A stretch of DNA of 11,077 nt from Lachnospiraceae bacterium UBA4316 (lineage in GTDB: Bacteria; Bacillota; Clostridia; Lachnospirales; Lachnospiraceae), in assembly GCA_002394535.1 (NCBI GenBank), contig DGUG01000060.1, positions 1 through 11,077 on the forward strand, written 5' to 3'. The translations under genes were made by a program, and so were the position numbers. This document shows, one piece after another, positions 1-7,142 of this stretch. The notes beneath the pieces were generated by a model. It did no database searches. It worked only from the letters and a program-made list of their open reading frames with translations, and was not told the DNA's origin. Numbering within the stretch: the stretch's first letter is position 1; each line of letters begins with the position of its first letter.

Positions 1-795
1 GCGTCATCTGCGGTATTAGGGCACGGAGAGATCGCATACGGAAACGCCATAGGCTCGATCATATGTAATACCGCCCTTATTGCTGCAATAACGCTTACAG
101 TCAGACCTTCGGAGGTAGACCGCAAGACTCTTATAGTCCCTACATGCTTCTTCTTTGCGGCTGCGGCATTTTATTGCGCTGTAGCCTATATTTCCGGATA
201 TTTTTCAAGAGTTACCGGGGCTATTTTGCTCATAGGACTTATCATCTATATGACGGTTACAGTCCGTCAGGCGCTTAAAACCCCGGGGAATGAACAGACA
301 GTAGAAGAGGATGGGAAGGGAGACAGACCTGTATGGCAGCTGATCATCCTTCTTGTTGTAGGAGCAGCCATAATAGCTGTCGGAGCAAGACTTCTTATTG
401 ATAACGGAACGCTCATAGCCCAGGCTCTCGGAGTTCCGGAGTCGGTTATCGCACTCACATTTGTTGCGCTCGGAACATCGCTTCCCGAACTTGTTACGGC
501 CATTACTTCACTCAGGAAAGGATATGGGGCGTTGTCTCTCGGAAATGTTATAGGTGCGAACCTCCTCAACCTTCTGCTTGTTTCGGGACTTGCCTGCACC
601 CTTTCGCCTTTTGCGATTCCGGTTGAAAAGCAGATCGCCGGTATCCCTGCTTCATTTATTGTGGACATACCGCTTATGTTCTTTGTAATGGCATTTATGA
701 CGATTCCGGCACTTGTACGCGGCAAGGTTTCAAGGGTACAGGGAATCATACTTCTTGTATTGTATGCGGCGTTTGTAGCATTCCAGTTCGCGTAA
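1..795 (+). CDS. Calcium/sodium antiporter, CaCA family (5'-truncated)
   Basis: The frame is open from base 1 to the TAA at 793-795, giving 264 visible residues; the start lies outside the window. It is a membrane antiporter of the CaCA superfamily (YrbG/CaxA type), which exchanges Ca2+ against Na+ or H+. Part of the first alpha repeat remains at residues 10-24 (EIAYGNAIGS, then N23). The second alpha repeat is intact: GTSLPE at 158-163, with E163 the expected ion ligand, followed by GNVIGAN at 181-187 and N190. About seven hydrophobic segments are visible. A charged loop at about 80-100 separates the two halves, as is usual for this internally duplicated family. The first GTSxPE motif should fall just before base 1. 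An internal ATG at 226 is not a credible start because homologous sequence continues upstream of it. No terminator is visible before the next gene 27 bases on. Substrate specificity cannot be read from the fragment. Confidence 0.9.
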   Translation, partial: ASSAVLGHGEIAYGNAIGSIICNTALIAAITLTVRPSEVDRKTLIVPTCFFFAAAAFYCAVAYISGYFSRVTGAILLIGLIIYMTVTVRQALKTPGNEQTVEEDGKGDRPVWQLIILLVVGAAIIAVGARLLIDNGTLIAQALGVPESVIALTFVALGTSLPELVTAITSLRKGYGALSLGNVIGANLLNLLLVSGLACTLSPFAIPVEKQIAGIPASFIVDIPLMFFVMAFMTIPALVRGKVSRVQGIILLVLYAAFVAFQFA

Positions 796-806
796 AATCA
801 TTTGCT

Positions 807-812
807 AAGGAA
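807..812 (+). promoter_or_regulatory. Ribosome binding site fixing a TTG start
   Basis: AAGGAA lies 10 bases before the TTG at 823-825. There is no ATG or GTG near this position in frame, and starting here restores the usual beginning of an ABC ATPase (a beta strand then K-x-Y at residues 12-14). The site therefore supports TTG as the true initiation codon. Confidence 0.65.
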
Positions 813-822
813 CTTACAATAA

Positions 823-1527
823 TTGTCTGAACTCATCAAATTTGAAAACGTAGGGAAGATATATAGAACCGGTTCGGTTGAATACATAGCATTGCATGAT
901 GTGAACCTTTCGATAGATGAAGGGGAACTTGTCGTTGTGCTCGGCCCCAGCGGTTCAGGTAAGAGTACGCTTCTGAATCTGCTCGGCGGAATGGATACGG
1001 CATCCACCGGGAAGATTTTCTTTGCCCAGACGGAGATAACGGCGATGGATGATATGAAACTGTCGCAGTTTCGGGCAATATCGATCGGTGTAGTATTCCA
1101 GTTCTATAATCTTGTTCCGACACTTACGGCACTTGAAAACGTATCACTGATGCAGGATCTCGGCATCAGCATCATGGATCCGCTGGATGCACTTGAGATG
1201 GTAGGACTCGGGGACAAGAAAGACAGCTTTCCTTCTCAGCTGTCGGGCGGGCAGCAGCAGAGAGTTTCGATAGCAAGGGCAATAGCCAAACAGCCAAGGC
1301 TTCTTCTGTGTGACGAGCCGACAGGTGCGCTTGATACCGGCACAGGCAGGGAAGTTCTCAAGATCCTTCAGGACCAGTGCAGGGTTCACAAGAGAACTAT
1401 AGTCATGGTCACCCATAACAGCCTGTTTGCCGAAGTTGCGGACAAGGTTATCTATGTCAAGAATGGTACCGTAGTGGACGTCAAGGAAAACAAAGAAGTT
1501 AAGGACGCATACGATCTTAACTGGTAA
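823..1527 (+). CDS. ABC transporter ATP-binding protein, LolD/MacB type
   Basis: This 234-residue protein is the cytoplasmic nucleotide-binding subunit that powers the FtsX-type permease encoded next. All catalytic motifs are present: Walker [10 protein letters not shown] at 41-49, Q-loop Q93 in VFQFYNLVP, signature LSGGQQQR at 140-147, Walker B LLLCDEP at 160-166 with catalytic E165, D-loop GALD at 168-171, and switch histidine H198 in VTHN. The sequence VFQxxNLxPxLTxxENV after the Q-loop and the short C-terminus after about residue 205 are typical of the MacB/LolD/FtsE-like family of mechanotransmission ABC systems. Length is normal for that family. It starts with TTG behind AAGGAA. The permease begins 35 bases downstream, so the two are almost certainly co-transcribed. 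The cargo of the exporter cannot be deduced from the ATPase. Confidence 0.95.
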   Translation: MSELIKFENVGKIYRTGSVEYIALHDVNLSIDEGELVVVLGPSGSGKSTLLNLLGGMDTASTGKIFFAQTEITAMDDMKLSQFRAISIGVVFQFYNLVPTLTALENVSLMQDLGISIMDPLDALEMVGLGDKKDSFPSQLSGGQQQRVSIARAIAKQPRLLLCDEPTGALDTGTGREVLKILQDQCRVHKRTIVMVTHNSLFAEVADKVIYVKNGTVVDVKENKEVKDAYDLNW

Positions 1528-1562
1528 GCCGCACGGCTCCTGACAGGGATGGTAGTAGATAT

Positions 1563-3893
1563 ATGAAGAAGGTCCTGATTAAAAAGATGTTTCGCGATCT
1601 GCGGATAAATGCCGTTCAGTTCTTTGCGATATTTATCATGTGTCATCTGGCGATGCTGCTTCTAGGGGCTTTTGATGCTGATAACTCGGGAAGGCTCTAT
1701 TCGGCAGACAGATATTATCGCAAGACTAATTTTGCGGATCTGTTTCTGACCTCGGAAGGATTTTCCAAGGAAGACATACAGGATATAAGGCAGATTGAGG
1801 GCGTAAAGGATGCGGAGAGAAGAGCATCCGTTATCGGAAGGGTTACAAATATCTCCGACAGGAAGATCGAACTCAATTTCCTTGAAAGTGATAATATCTG
1901 CAGGCTTTATACCGAAAAAGGGGATCCGTATACACAGGGGATGAGCGGAATCTGGATCGACCGTCATTTTGCCGAAAAACAGGGCATAAGTATCGGTGAT
2001 ACCCTCACGATTTCGTGCAGGGAGGCCTCATTTTCGGAAATGGTAAGGGGCTTTGTCGACAACTCCGAGCATACTAACTTTATCATAGACGATACATATC
2101 TTGATACCGAATATGGTGAGTATTGCTATGCATTTCTTGACTCTTCGGAATACCCGTTTAATGACATAGCGTTTGACAAGATACTTGTTGATGCGGCTAA
2201 TGTAGATGCCCAGGTAAATCTTGATGATAGGGACCGTGAAGAGTTAAAAAAGGTTAAGCTATCCATTCTCGACACGATCTCCAAGTCTTCGATGAGCATT
2301 ATCATGAAATACGAACAGTCAGGCTATGAGAGCCAGATGTCCGACTGCAACTTCAACAACATGATGATCATGATCTTTCCTCCGCTGTTTACTATGCTTG
2401 CCGCGCTAAGTACTGTAACGACGATGTCGAGACTTACCGCCAAGCAGAGGACGGTGATAGGAACGCTGAAGGCACTTGGTTTTTCGAAGAAAACGGTCAT
2501 TTTTCATTACGTCTCGTATTCCGTGTTCCTGTCGGCAATAGGATGCATAACAGGCGCGGCGCTGGGACACTTTGTGCTCGGCAGCTGGCTGTTTGAAGAT
2601 TTTATCGAATATTACTCTGTTCCCGATTCGGTACTTAGGATGTCGTATAAAGTTCCTCTCGTTGCGGCGATGATCATAGTCCTCGCGGTTATTGCCAACT
2701 ATCTTTCGTGCAGAAAGCTGCTTGTGCAGAATGCGGCCGTGATTCTGATGCCGGAAGCTCCGAAGGCAGCGGGCGCAGGCAGTATTGAAAAGCTCAAAAT
2801 ATGGAATAAGCTTAGCTTTGCGACAAGGTGGAACCTAAGGGATATCAATATCAATAAGTTAAGGTCGCTCATGGGCATATTCGGCGTGGTCATCTGTTCG
2901 TCCATTCTCATGGGTGCATTTGGTATACAGGAGAGCATAGGATATCAGGACACATGGCTGTACGGGGACTTAAAGCCGGCCGCGTATACTATCACCGTGT
3001 CTCCGGATTACGGATATTCGTGGGCTTATGATATCGCAAGAGAATATAACGGACAGCTTGTCATGCAGACCGATGCGGAGATCACTGGCAGGGATGACAG
3101 CAGACTGTTTACGCTCACTGTGGTTGATGAGGGAAACCTGTTAAGGTTTCATAATACAAAAGGAAATTACATCACTTTGCCTGATTACGGAGCCATGATA
3201 AGCGAAAAAGCCGCAGATACACTCGGCATTTCCGTCGGAGATATGGTCTCTTTCCGGCTTCCGGGAGAGAAGAAAGAGTATTCGGTAAACATAGCGAAGA
3301 TACACAAGACACCCGAGGCGCAGGGAATAGTCATAAGCCGTAAATATTACGAGAGTCTTCACGGGGAATTTGATCCCAAGATCATATATACAAACATGAC
3401 CCCGCCGGGCACACTTGCTGTCGAACTGAAAGAGGTAAGCGGTGTAAATTCAAGGGAAAAATATGTTGCCGCACTTAAGAGAAACAACGCATCAACGGCG
3501 GAACTTGTGTATGTCATAGTCATAATAGGTATCATAATCGGCTTTGTGGCAATGTACAATACGGGAGTATTGTCCTTTTCCGAAAAGGTCAGGGATGTAG
3601 CAACCCTCAAGGTTCTCGGCTTTCCGACAAACAAGATAAGGTGGATTCTCCAGCAGCAAAATCTGTTTATCACGGGAGTCGGGACACTTATCGGAATAGG
3701 GGTAGGACTGGTTCTTATAAGGATCCTGATGAACTCACTGGACCCATCCGGTGATTTTCTGGTTGATCTTTCTGCAACGCCGTATCTGCTTGCGATATTG
3801 TTTTCGTTTGTTGTATCGGTTGCTGTTAATGGTATAATATCGACTAAAGTAAAAAGCATCAATATGGTTGAAGCCCTTCAGGGAGTGAAATAG
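1563..3893 (+). CDS. ABC transporter permease with two FtsX domains
   Basis: This 776-residue integral membrane protein is the transmembrane subunit of the exporter. Eight helices are visible at about 16-37, 264-286, 313-341, 363-385, 432-455, 647-669, 699-722 and 739-762. Large extracytoplasmic domains lie at about 40-260 and 458-645. Each half ends in an FtsX module carrying the hallmark TLKALGF (301-307) or TLKVLGF (681-687) coupling segment. The C-terminus ends MVEALQGVK, as is common in this family. The protein is a fused double-module form, unlike four-helix MacB, which works as a dimer; a single copy may therefore form the whole channel, though that stoichiometry is inference. The ATG follows a modest AGGGA at 1545-1549 with a long 13-base spacer. 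The adaptor gene begins 4 bases after the stop. Family members move peptides, lipoproteins or antimicrobial compounds, or act in stimulus sensing; the substrate here is unknown. Confidence 0.93.
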   Translation: MKKVLIKKMFRDLRINAVQFFAIFIMCHLAMLLLGAFDADNSGRLYSADRYYRKTNFADLFLTSEGFSKEDIQDIRQIEGVKDAERRASVIGRVTNISDRKIELNFLESDNICRLYTEKGDPYTQGMSGIWIDRHFAEKQGISIGDTLTISCREASFSEMVRGFVDNSEHTNFIIDDTYLDTEYGEYCYAFLDSSEYPFNDIAFDKILVDAANVDAQVNLDDRDREELKKVKLSILDTISKSSMSIIMKYEQSGYESQMSDCNFNNMMIMIFPPLFTMLAALSTVTTMSRLTAKQRTVIGTLKALGFSKKTVIFHYVSYSVFLSAIGCITGAALGHFVLGSWLFEDFIEYYSVPDSVLRMSYKVPLVAAMIIVLAVIANYLSCRKLLVQNAAVILMPEAPKAAGAGSIEKLKIWNKLSFATRWNLRDININKLRSLMGIFGVVICSSILMGAFGIQESIGYQDTWLYGDLKPAAYTITVSPDYGYSWAYDIAREYNGQLVMQTDAEITGRDDSRLFTLTVVDEGNLLRFHNTKGNYITLPDYGAMISEKAADTLGISVGDMVSFRLPGEKKEYSVNIAKIHKTPEAQGIVISRKYYESLHGEFDPKIIYTNMTPPGTLAVELKEVSGVNSREKYVAALKRNNASTAELVYVIVIIGIIIGFVAMYNTGVLSFSEKVRDVATLKVLGFPTNKIRWILQQQNLFITGVGTLIGIGVGLVLIRILMNSLDPSGDFLVDLSATPYLLAILFSFVVSVAVNGIISTKVKSINMVEALQGVK

Positions 3894-3897
3894 ATAT

Positions 3898-5385
3898 ATG
3901 AGTAAAGTTATTAAGGGAATTATCATAGCCGTGGTTATTCTGGCGGCTATAGGCGGTGGGGCATGGTATTATCTGTCCCCCGATGAAGTATCGGTAACAA
4001 GAACCGGAAGAAGGGATGTAGCCCCCTCACTTTCTCTTGACGGGAATGTGGAGGGAAACGAGCCTGTTACGGTTTATGCCCCTGTTTCCGGGACGATAGA
4101 AGCCAAAAACGTTAATGTCGGCCAGAGAGTACACAAAGGCGATGTTCTGCTCTCTTATGCGACAGAAAAACAGGAAAATGCAATAGACGTTGCTAGGATC
4201 ACGCTTGATTATGACCAGCAGATAGTCGATGCGATAAATAAGAGCCGCTCCGAGAACAAGGCGAAGGTTGCCAAGGCAAACCAGATGATCAGCCAGTGTG
4301 AGGTCGTATATGCTACGCTCAAGCTTAATATCATGGCACTTGACTCCGGAACATACAGCAAAGATTACGACAGGAAGGCCAAGACTCAGATCATAGAAAA
4401 CGATATCCAGAAAATGGAGAACGAGGTTTCGTCTAACCAGTCGGAATTAGCCAAGATTGAGGCGGAACTCAAGAAGGCGGAACTGACCGAAAACAAGTCG
4501 AATGTCGCGAAACTTACCGAAGAAGCCAGGCATCTTCAGGATAAAATATCAGAAACAAACAGTGCGATAAGCAAAAACAAGAGAGATATAATCTGTCTTC
4601 CGATAGAGGGAATGGACCCCGCAACATACAACCAATACCAGTCACTGCAGAACGATCTTGAGACCGTGACCAGACTGTGGAGCGATGCAAGGACCGAAAG
4701 AGACACGGCCCAGTCAATGGTAAAAGCATATGACGAGCTTTTGGGAAACGAGAAAAATGCGGCTCTCGACGAGCTGACTCTTGATGAAGCATTAAAGGAA
4801 CTTGAAAAGGCAAGCGGCGGGAGCGTTTCTCCTTCCGACGGCGTTATCACGAAGTGCTATGTTGATACGGGCGCGGTTGTCGAAAAGGGAAATCCTGTCA
4901 TTGAAATGCAAAAAGCCGACAGTTACATGGTAAGACTCCTTGTTTCCAAGTATGACATCACGTCGATAAAGGAAGGGCAGTACGCCGAGATCAGGATCGG
5001 AAATGCCGAATATAAGGGAGCAGTCTCAAATATCAGCCAATATGCCCAGACCGATTCATCAGGTAAAGCCAAGGCAGAGGTAAGTGTTGACATTTACACA
5101 GAGGATCCGCTGATAGTCGGAATGGAAGCCGATGTTACGATAAAGCTTGAAAACATAAGCGATACACTTACGGTTCCGAACGATTGTGTATACGTCGATG
5201 ACTCGGGAAGCTATGTTTTTACGACCGATGAAAACCATGTGGTAAGAAGACGCTATATCGCAGCGGGTGTTAAAGATTCGGCATATACCGAAGTGATAAG
5301 CGGCCTCAACGAGTCGGATGTCATAGTATCGGACCCTGCGGCACCTGATTATGAGGGCGAAAAGGTAGAAGAAGACATGTTATAA
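3898..5385 (+). CDS. HlyD/MacA-type efflux adaptor (membrane fusion protein)
   Basis: This 495-residue protein should be anchored by one N-terminal helix (about 5-25, with Lys at 3 and 6 before it) and exposed outside the membrane. The first half-lipoyl domain is at about 57-88 (APVSGTIEA, then VGQRVHKGD). A long Lys/Glu-rich helical region at about 92-305 should form an antiparallel coiled coil. The second half-lipoyl segment is at about 312-338 (GVITKCYVDTGA, VVEKGNPV). The beta-barrel spans about 342-425, and a membrane-proximal domain reaches the end (TVPNDCVYV, GLNESDVIV). In MacAB systems this subunit contacts the permease's external domains and stimulates the ATPase. The gene starts 4 bases after the permease stop; GGGAG at 3881-3885, inside the permease gene, is a weakly placed ribosome site, so translational coupling is likely. 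The last 37 bases overlap the opposite-strand MATE gene. No outer-membrane channel gene is present, which fits a Gram-positive host. Confidence 0.93.
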   Translation: MSKVIKGIIIAVVILAAIGGGAWYYLSPDEVSVTRTGRRDVAPSLSLDGNVEGNEPVTVYAPVSGTIEAKNVNVGQRVHKGDVLLSYATEKQENAIDVARITLDYDQQIVDAINKSRSENKAKVAKANQMISQCEVVYATLKLNIMALDSGTYSKDYDRKAKTQIIENDIQKMENEVSSNQSELAKIEAELKKAELTENKSNVAKLTEEARHLQDKISETNSAISKNKRDIICLPIEGMDPATYNQYQSLQNDLETVTRLWSDARTERDTAQSMVKAYDELLGNEKNAALDELTLDEALKELEKASGGSVSPSDGVITKCYVDTGAVVEKGNPVIEMQKADSYMVRLLVSKYDITSIKEGQYAEIRIGNAEYKGAVSNISQYAQTDSSGKAKAEVSVDIYTEDPLIVGMEADVTIKLENISDTLTVPNDCVYVDDSGSYVFTTDENHVVRRRYIAAGVKDSAYTEVISGLNESDVIVSDPAAPDYEGEKVEEDML

Positions 5386-7142
5386 GGTACCATAAAGCTC
5401 ATCCGGTTATATCCGGCCGTAGGCTGGTATTTCTTGTCATAGAATCTTCCGATAAGGGATGCAACGAGATATGTCCGTATTCCCGTAGGCAGCATATCTT
5501 CATCGGACAGATTGACTTCTTCGCCGTCGTACCATATCACGACATTTACGGCCTCATCCCTGCAATTGACGAACACATCCGCATTAACGTCATCAGCATC
5601 TTTATTGACGTCAAGTATCAGCATTGAAATATCCTCAAACAGCAGCATTACCATATTTCTGATCTTGCCGGGAACGCTTTGATCCTGCAGAAAATCATTT
5701 ACCTCATCTCTTACTCTTACCGCATCAAGTTCGGTAATCCTGAAGTTGAAGTTTTGTGAGGCACTTGCATTGTCGCCGATAAGGAACGGAAAATCATCCT
5801 TCCCGTACTTTCGGATCACGTAGATTGAAGAAAGCGCAAGAGTGACATATGTGCAGAGTGCTTCGCCGAGCCATATCCCGTTTATTCCAAGCAGCAGACC
5901 GAGTGAAGTGTTCAGGATTATCCTTACAACAATGGAATCGAGAGTGTTAGACAGAACCGTGATCCTGTATTTTCCTATATTTGTATAGTATTCCGAAAAG
6001 ATCGACAGCAGGATGCAGGGGATGCAGGAAAGGGAGCATAATCTGCATGCGACAATCGCTTTTTGTGCAAGATCAGGATCGGCTATATCGTACATACGCG
6101 GGAAGATGGGTGCAAGGAAAAATAGTACCGCAATAAACACACTGCCTATGATAAGAAGTACCCGTATACCGAACTTCAGAAGATTCTTCATTGCATCAAT
6201 GTTGGAATCACTGTGATATGAAAGCAGCATTGTCTTCATCGACTCGCTCACTCCCTCGCCAAGAGACATCAGGTCATAGATCATGGTTGCGATCGCCAGA
6301 AGAACAAGATATCCCGCTCCGAACATATGCACGATAAATGCATTTATAAGAAGCGAATATAAGCAGTCGCAGCCGATGTTTATCGCATCGGTACCACCTA
6401 TAATAAGGATTTCCTTTATATCGGACATTCGGAAGATGACAACGGGTTTTACCCTGTACTTCTTTCTGAAGAAGTGGGACACAAGAAGCAGGAAAGACAT
6501 AACCAGTCCTATCGCCGAACCGAGCGATGCGCCGAGTATCCCCATGTAATGAACAAGTATGATCGAAAAGACGGCATTTCCGATAAATACCACGGCTTCG
6601 CTTGCTGTTGAAGTTATTTCATCTCCGTCTATATAAACTATTTCGGTAAGAAGAGAAGTAAGAGGGTTAATCAGGAATGTAAACCTGTAGAAGTAGAAAT
6701 ACTGTTCGCCGTATGAGCGGACTGCCCCTTCGGCACCCATCATGTCAAAGAAAAGGTTTTGTCCGGTAAATGCGGCAAGGGAGAGGAGAGCCCCGAATAT
6801 AACAGCTATTGCTCCGGACATTCCGAGAATCTCTCGTGCCTTTTTCGAGTCATAGTCAGCGACAGCTCTTGTATACAGAACGGCTGCGCCCGTACTTACC
6901 AATATCTCAAAAATCATTCCGAATGTAAAAAACGGAGCAACCAGAACTGTACCGGCTACAGCATCGGGCCCTATGAGATTGGCTACTATCAAAGCGTCGG
7001 TAGCATCGCTGAGTACGGTCATAAGAGAGCCTGCAAGAGAAACAAAAAACAGGTTTCTTACCTTTGCCTTCCCGAGATATCCGACGGAATGTCTGCTTTT
7101 ACGCCTTTTTGTATGCTTGCCTTCAAAAAAAGATAATTTCAT
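5349..7142 (-). CDS. MATE family transporter with C-terminal RsbW-like HATPase domain
   Basis: The protein has 597 residues, about 140 more than a normal MATE transporter. Residues about 27-445 form the 12-helix MATE core, a MOP-superfamily cation-coupled exporter: the first helix is near 30-50, and G106-A122, G187-L197 and G201-L220 lie in later helices. A polar linker (448-464) follows. Residues about 465-590 are soluble, with the order of elements of an RsbW/SpoIIAB-type HATPase: a helix with E503-D504, strands ADVFVN and VVIWYDG (539-540), then TGIRTYLV (553-560) before a helix and a final strand (RMSFMVPY). The nucleotide-binding residues are poorly kept: the N-box Asn is Met or Leu (507/508), the first Asp of D-x-G is Y538, and G-x-G reads GIR. 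It is probably a cytoplasmic regulatory or protein-interaction module. The ATG overlaps the upstream stop as ATGA (7142-7139); AAGGGAA lies upstream. The MATE call is secure; the C-terminal call is inference from pattern. Confidence 0.9.
   Translation of the reverse strand: MKLSFFEGKHTKRRKSRHSVGYLGKAKVRNLFFVSLAGSLMTVLSDATDALIVANLIGPDAVAGTVLVAPFFTFGMIFEILVSTGAAVLYTRAVADYDSKKAREILGMSGAIAVIFGALLSLAAFTGQNLFFDMMGAEGAVRSYGEQYFYFYRFTFLINPLTSLLTEIVYIDGDEITSTASEAVVFIGNAVFSIILVHYMGILGASLGSAIGLVMSFLLLVSHFFRKKYRVKPVVIFRMSDIKEILIIGGTDAINIGCDCLYSLLINAFIVHMFGAGYLVLLAIATMIYDLMSLGEGVSESMKTMLLSYHSDSNIDAMKNLLKFGIRVLLIIGSVFIAVLFFLAPIFPRMYDIADPDLAQKAIVACRLCSLSCIPCILLSIFSEYYTNIGKYRITVLSNTLDSIVVRIILNTSLGLLLGINGIWLGEALCTYVTLALSSIYVIRKYGKDDFPFLIGDNASASQNFNFRITELDAVRVRDEVNDFLQDQSVPGKIRNMVMLLFEDISMLILDVNKDADDVNADVFVNCRDEAVNVVIWYDGEEVNLSDEDMLPTGIRTYLVASLIGRFYDKKYQPTAGYNRMSFMVPYNMSSSTFSPS

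Noticed and set aside
267..749. 160-residue open frame on the minus strand opposite the antiporter gene
   Set aside because: It lies wholly antisense to a clear membrane protein gene, its translation has no recognisable domain, and it is explained as a coding shadow.
1556..1566. Identical TAGATATATGA at the starts of the permease (1556-1566) and adaptor (3891-3901) genes
   Set aside because: An 11-base AT-rich match that includes the start codon can arise by chance; there is no longer shared sequence to suggest a common element.
3359..3862. 167-residue open frame on the minus strand opposite the permease
   Set aside because: It mirrors the second FtsX module, has a low-complexity Ser/Thr/Ile-rich translation and no ribosome site, so it is treated as a shadow.
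5413..5436. Hairpin CCGGCC-GTA-GGCTGG followed by a T-rich stretch, as terminator of the ABC operon
   Set aside because: The stem is only 6 bp with one G-T pair, the T-run is interrupted, and it lies inside the coding end of the opposite MATE gene, so coding sequence explains it.
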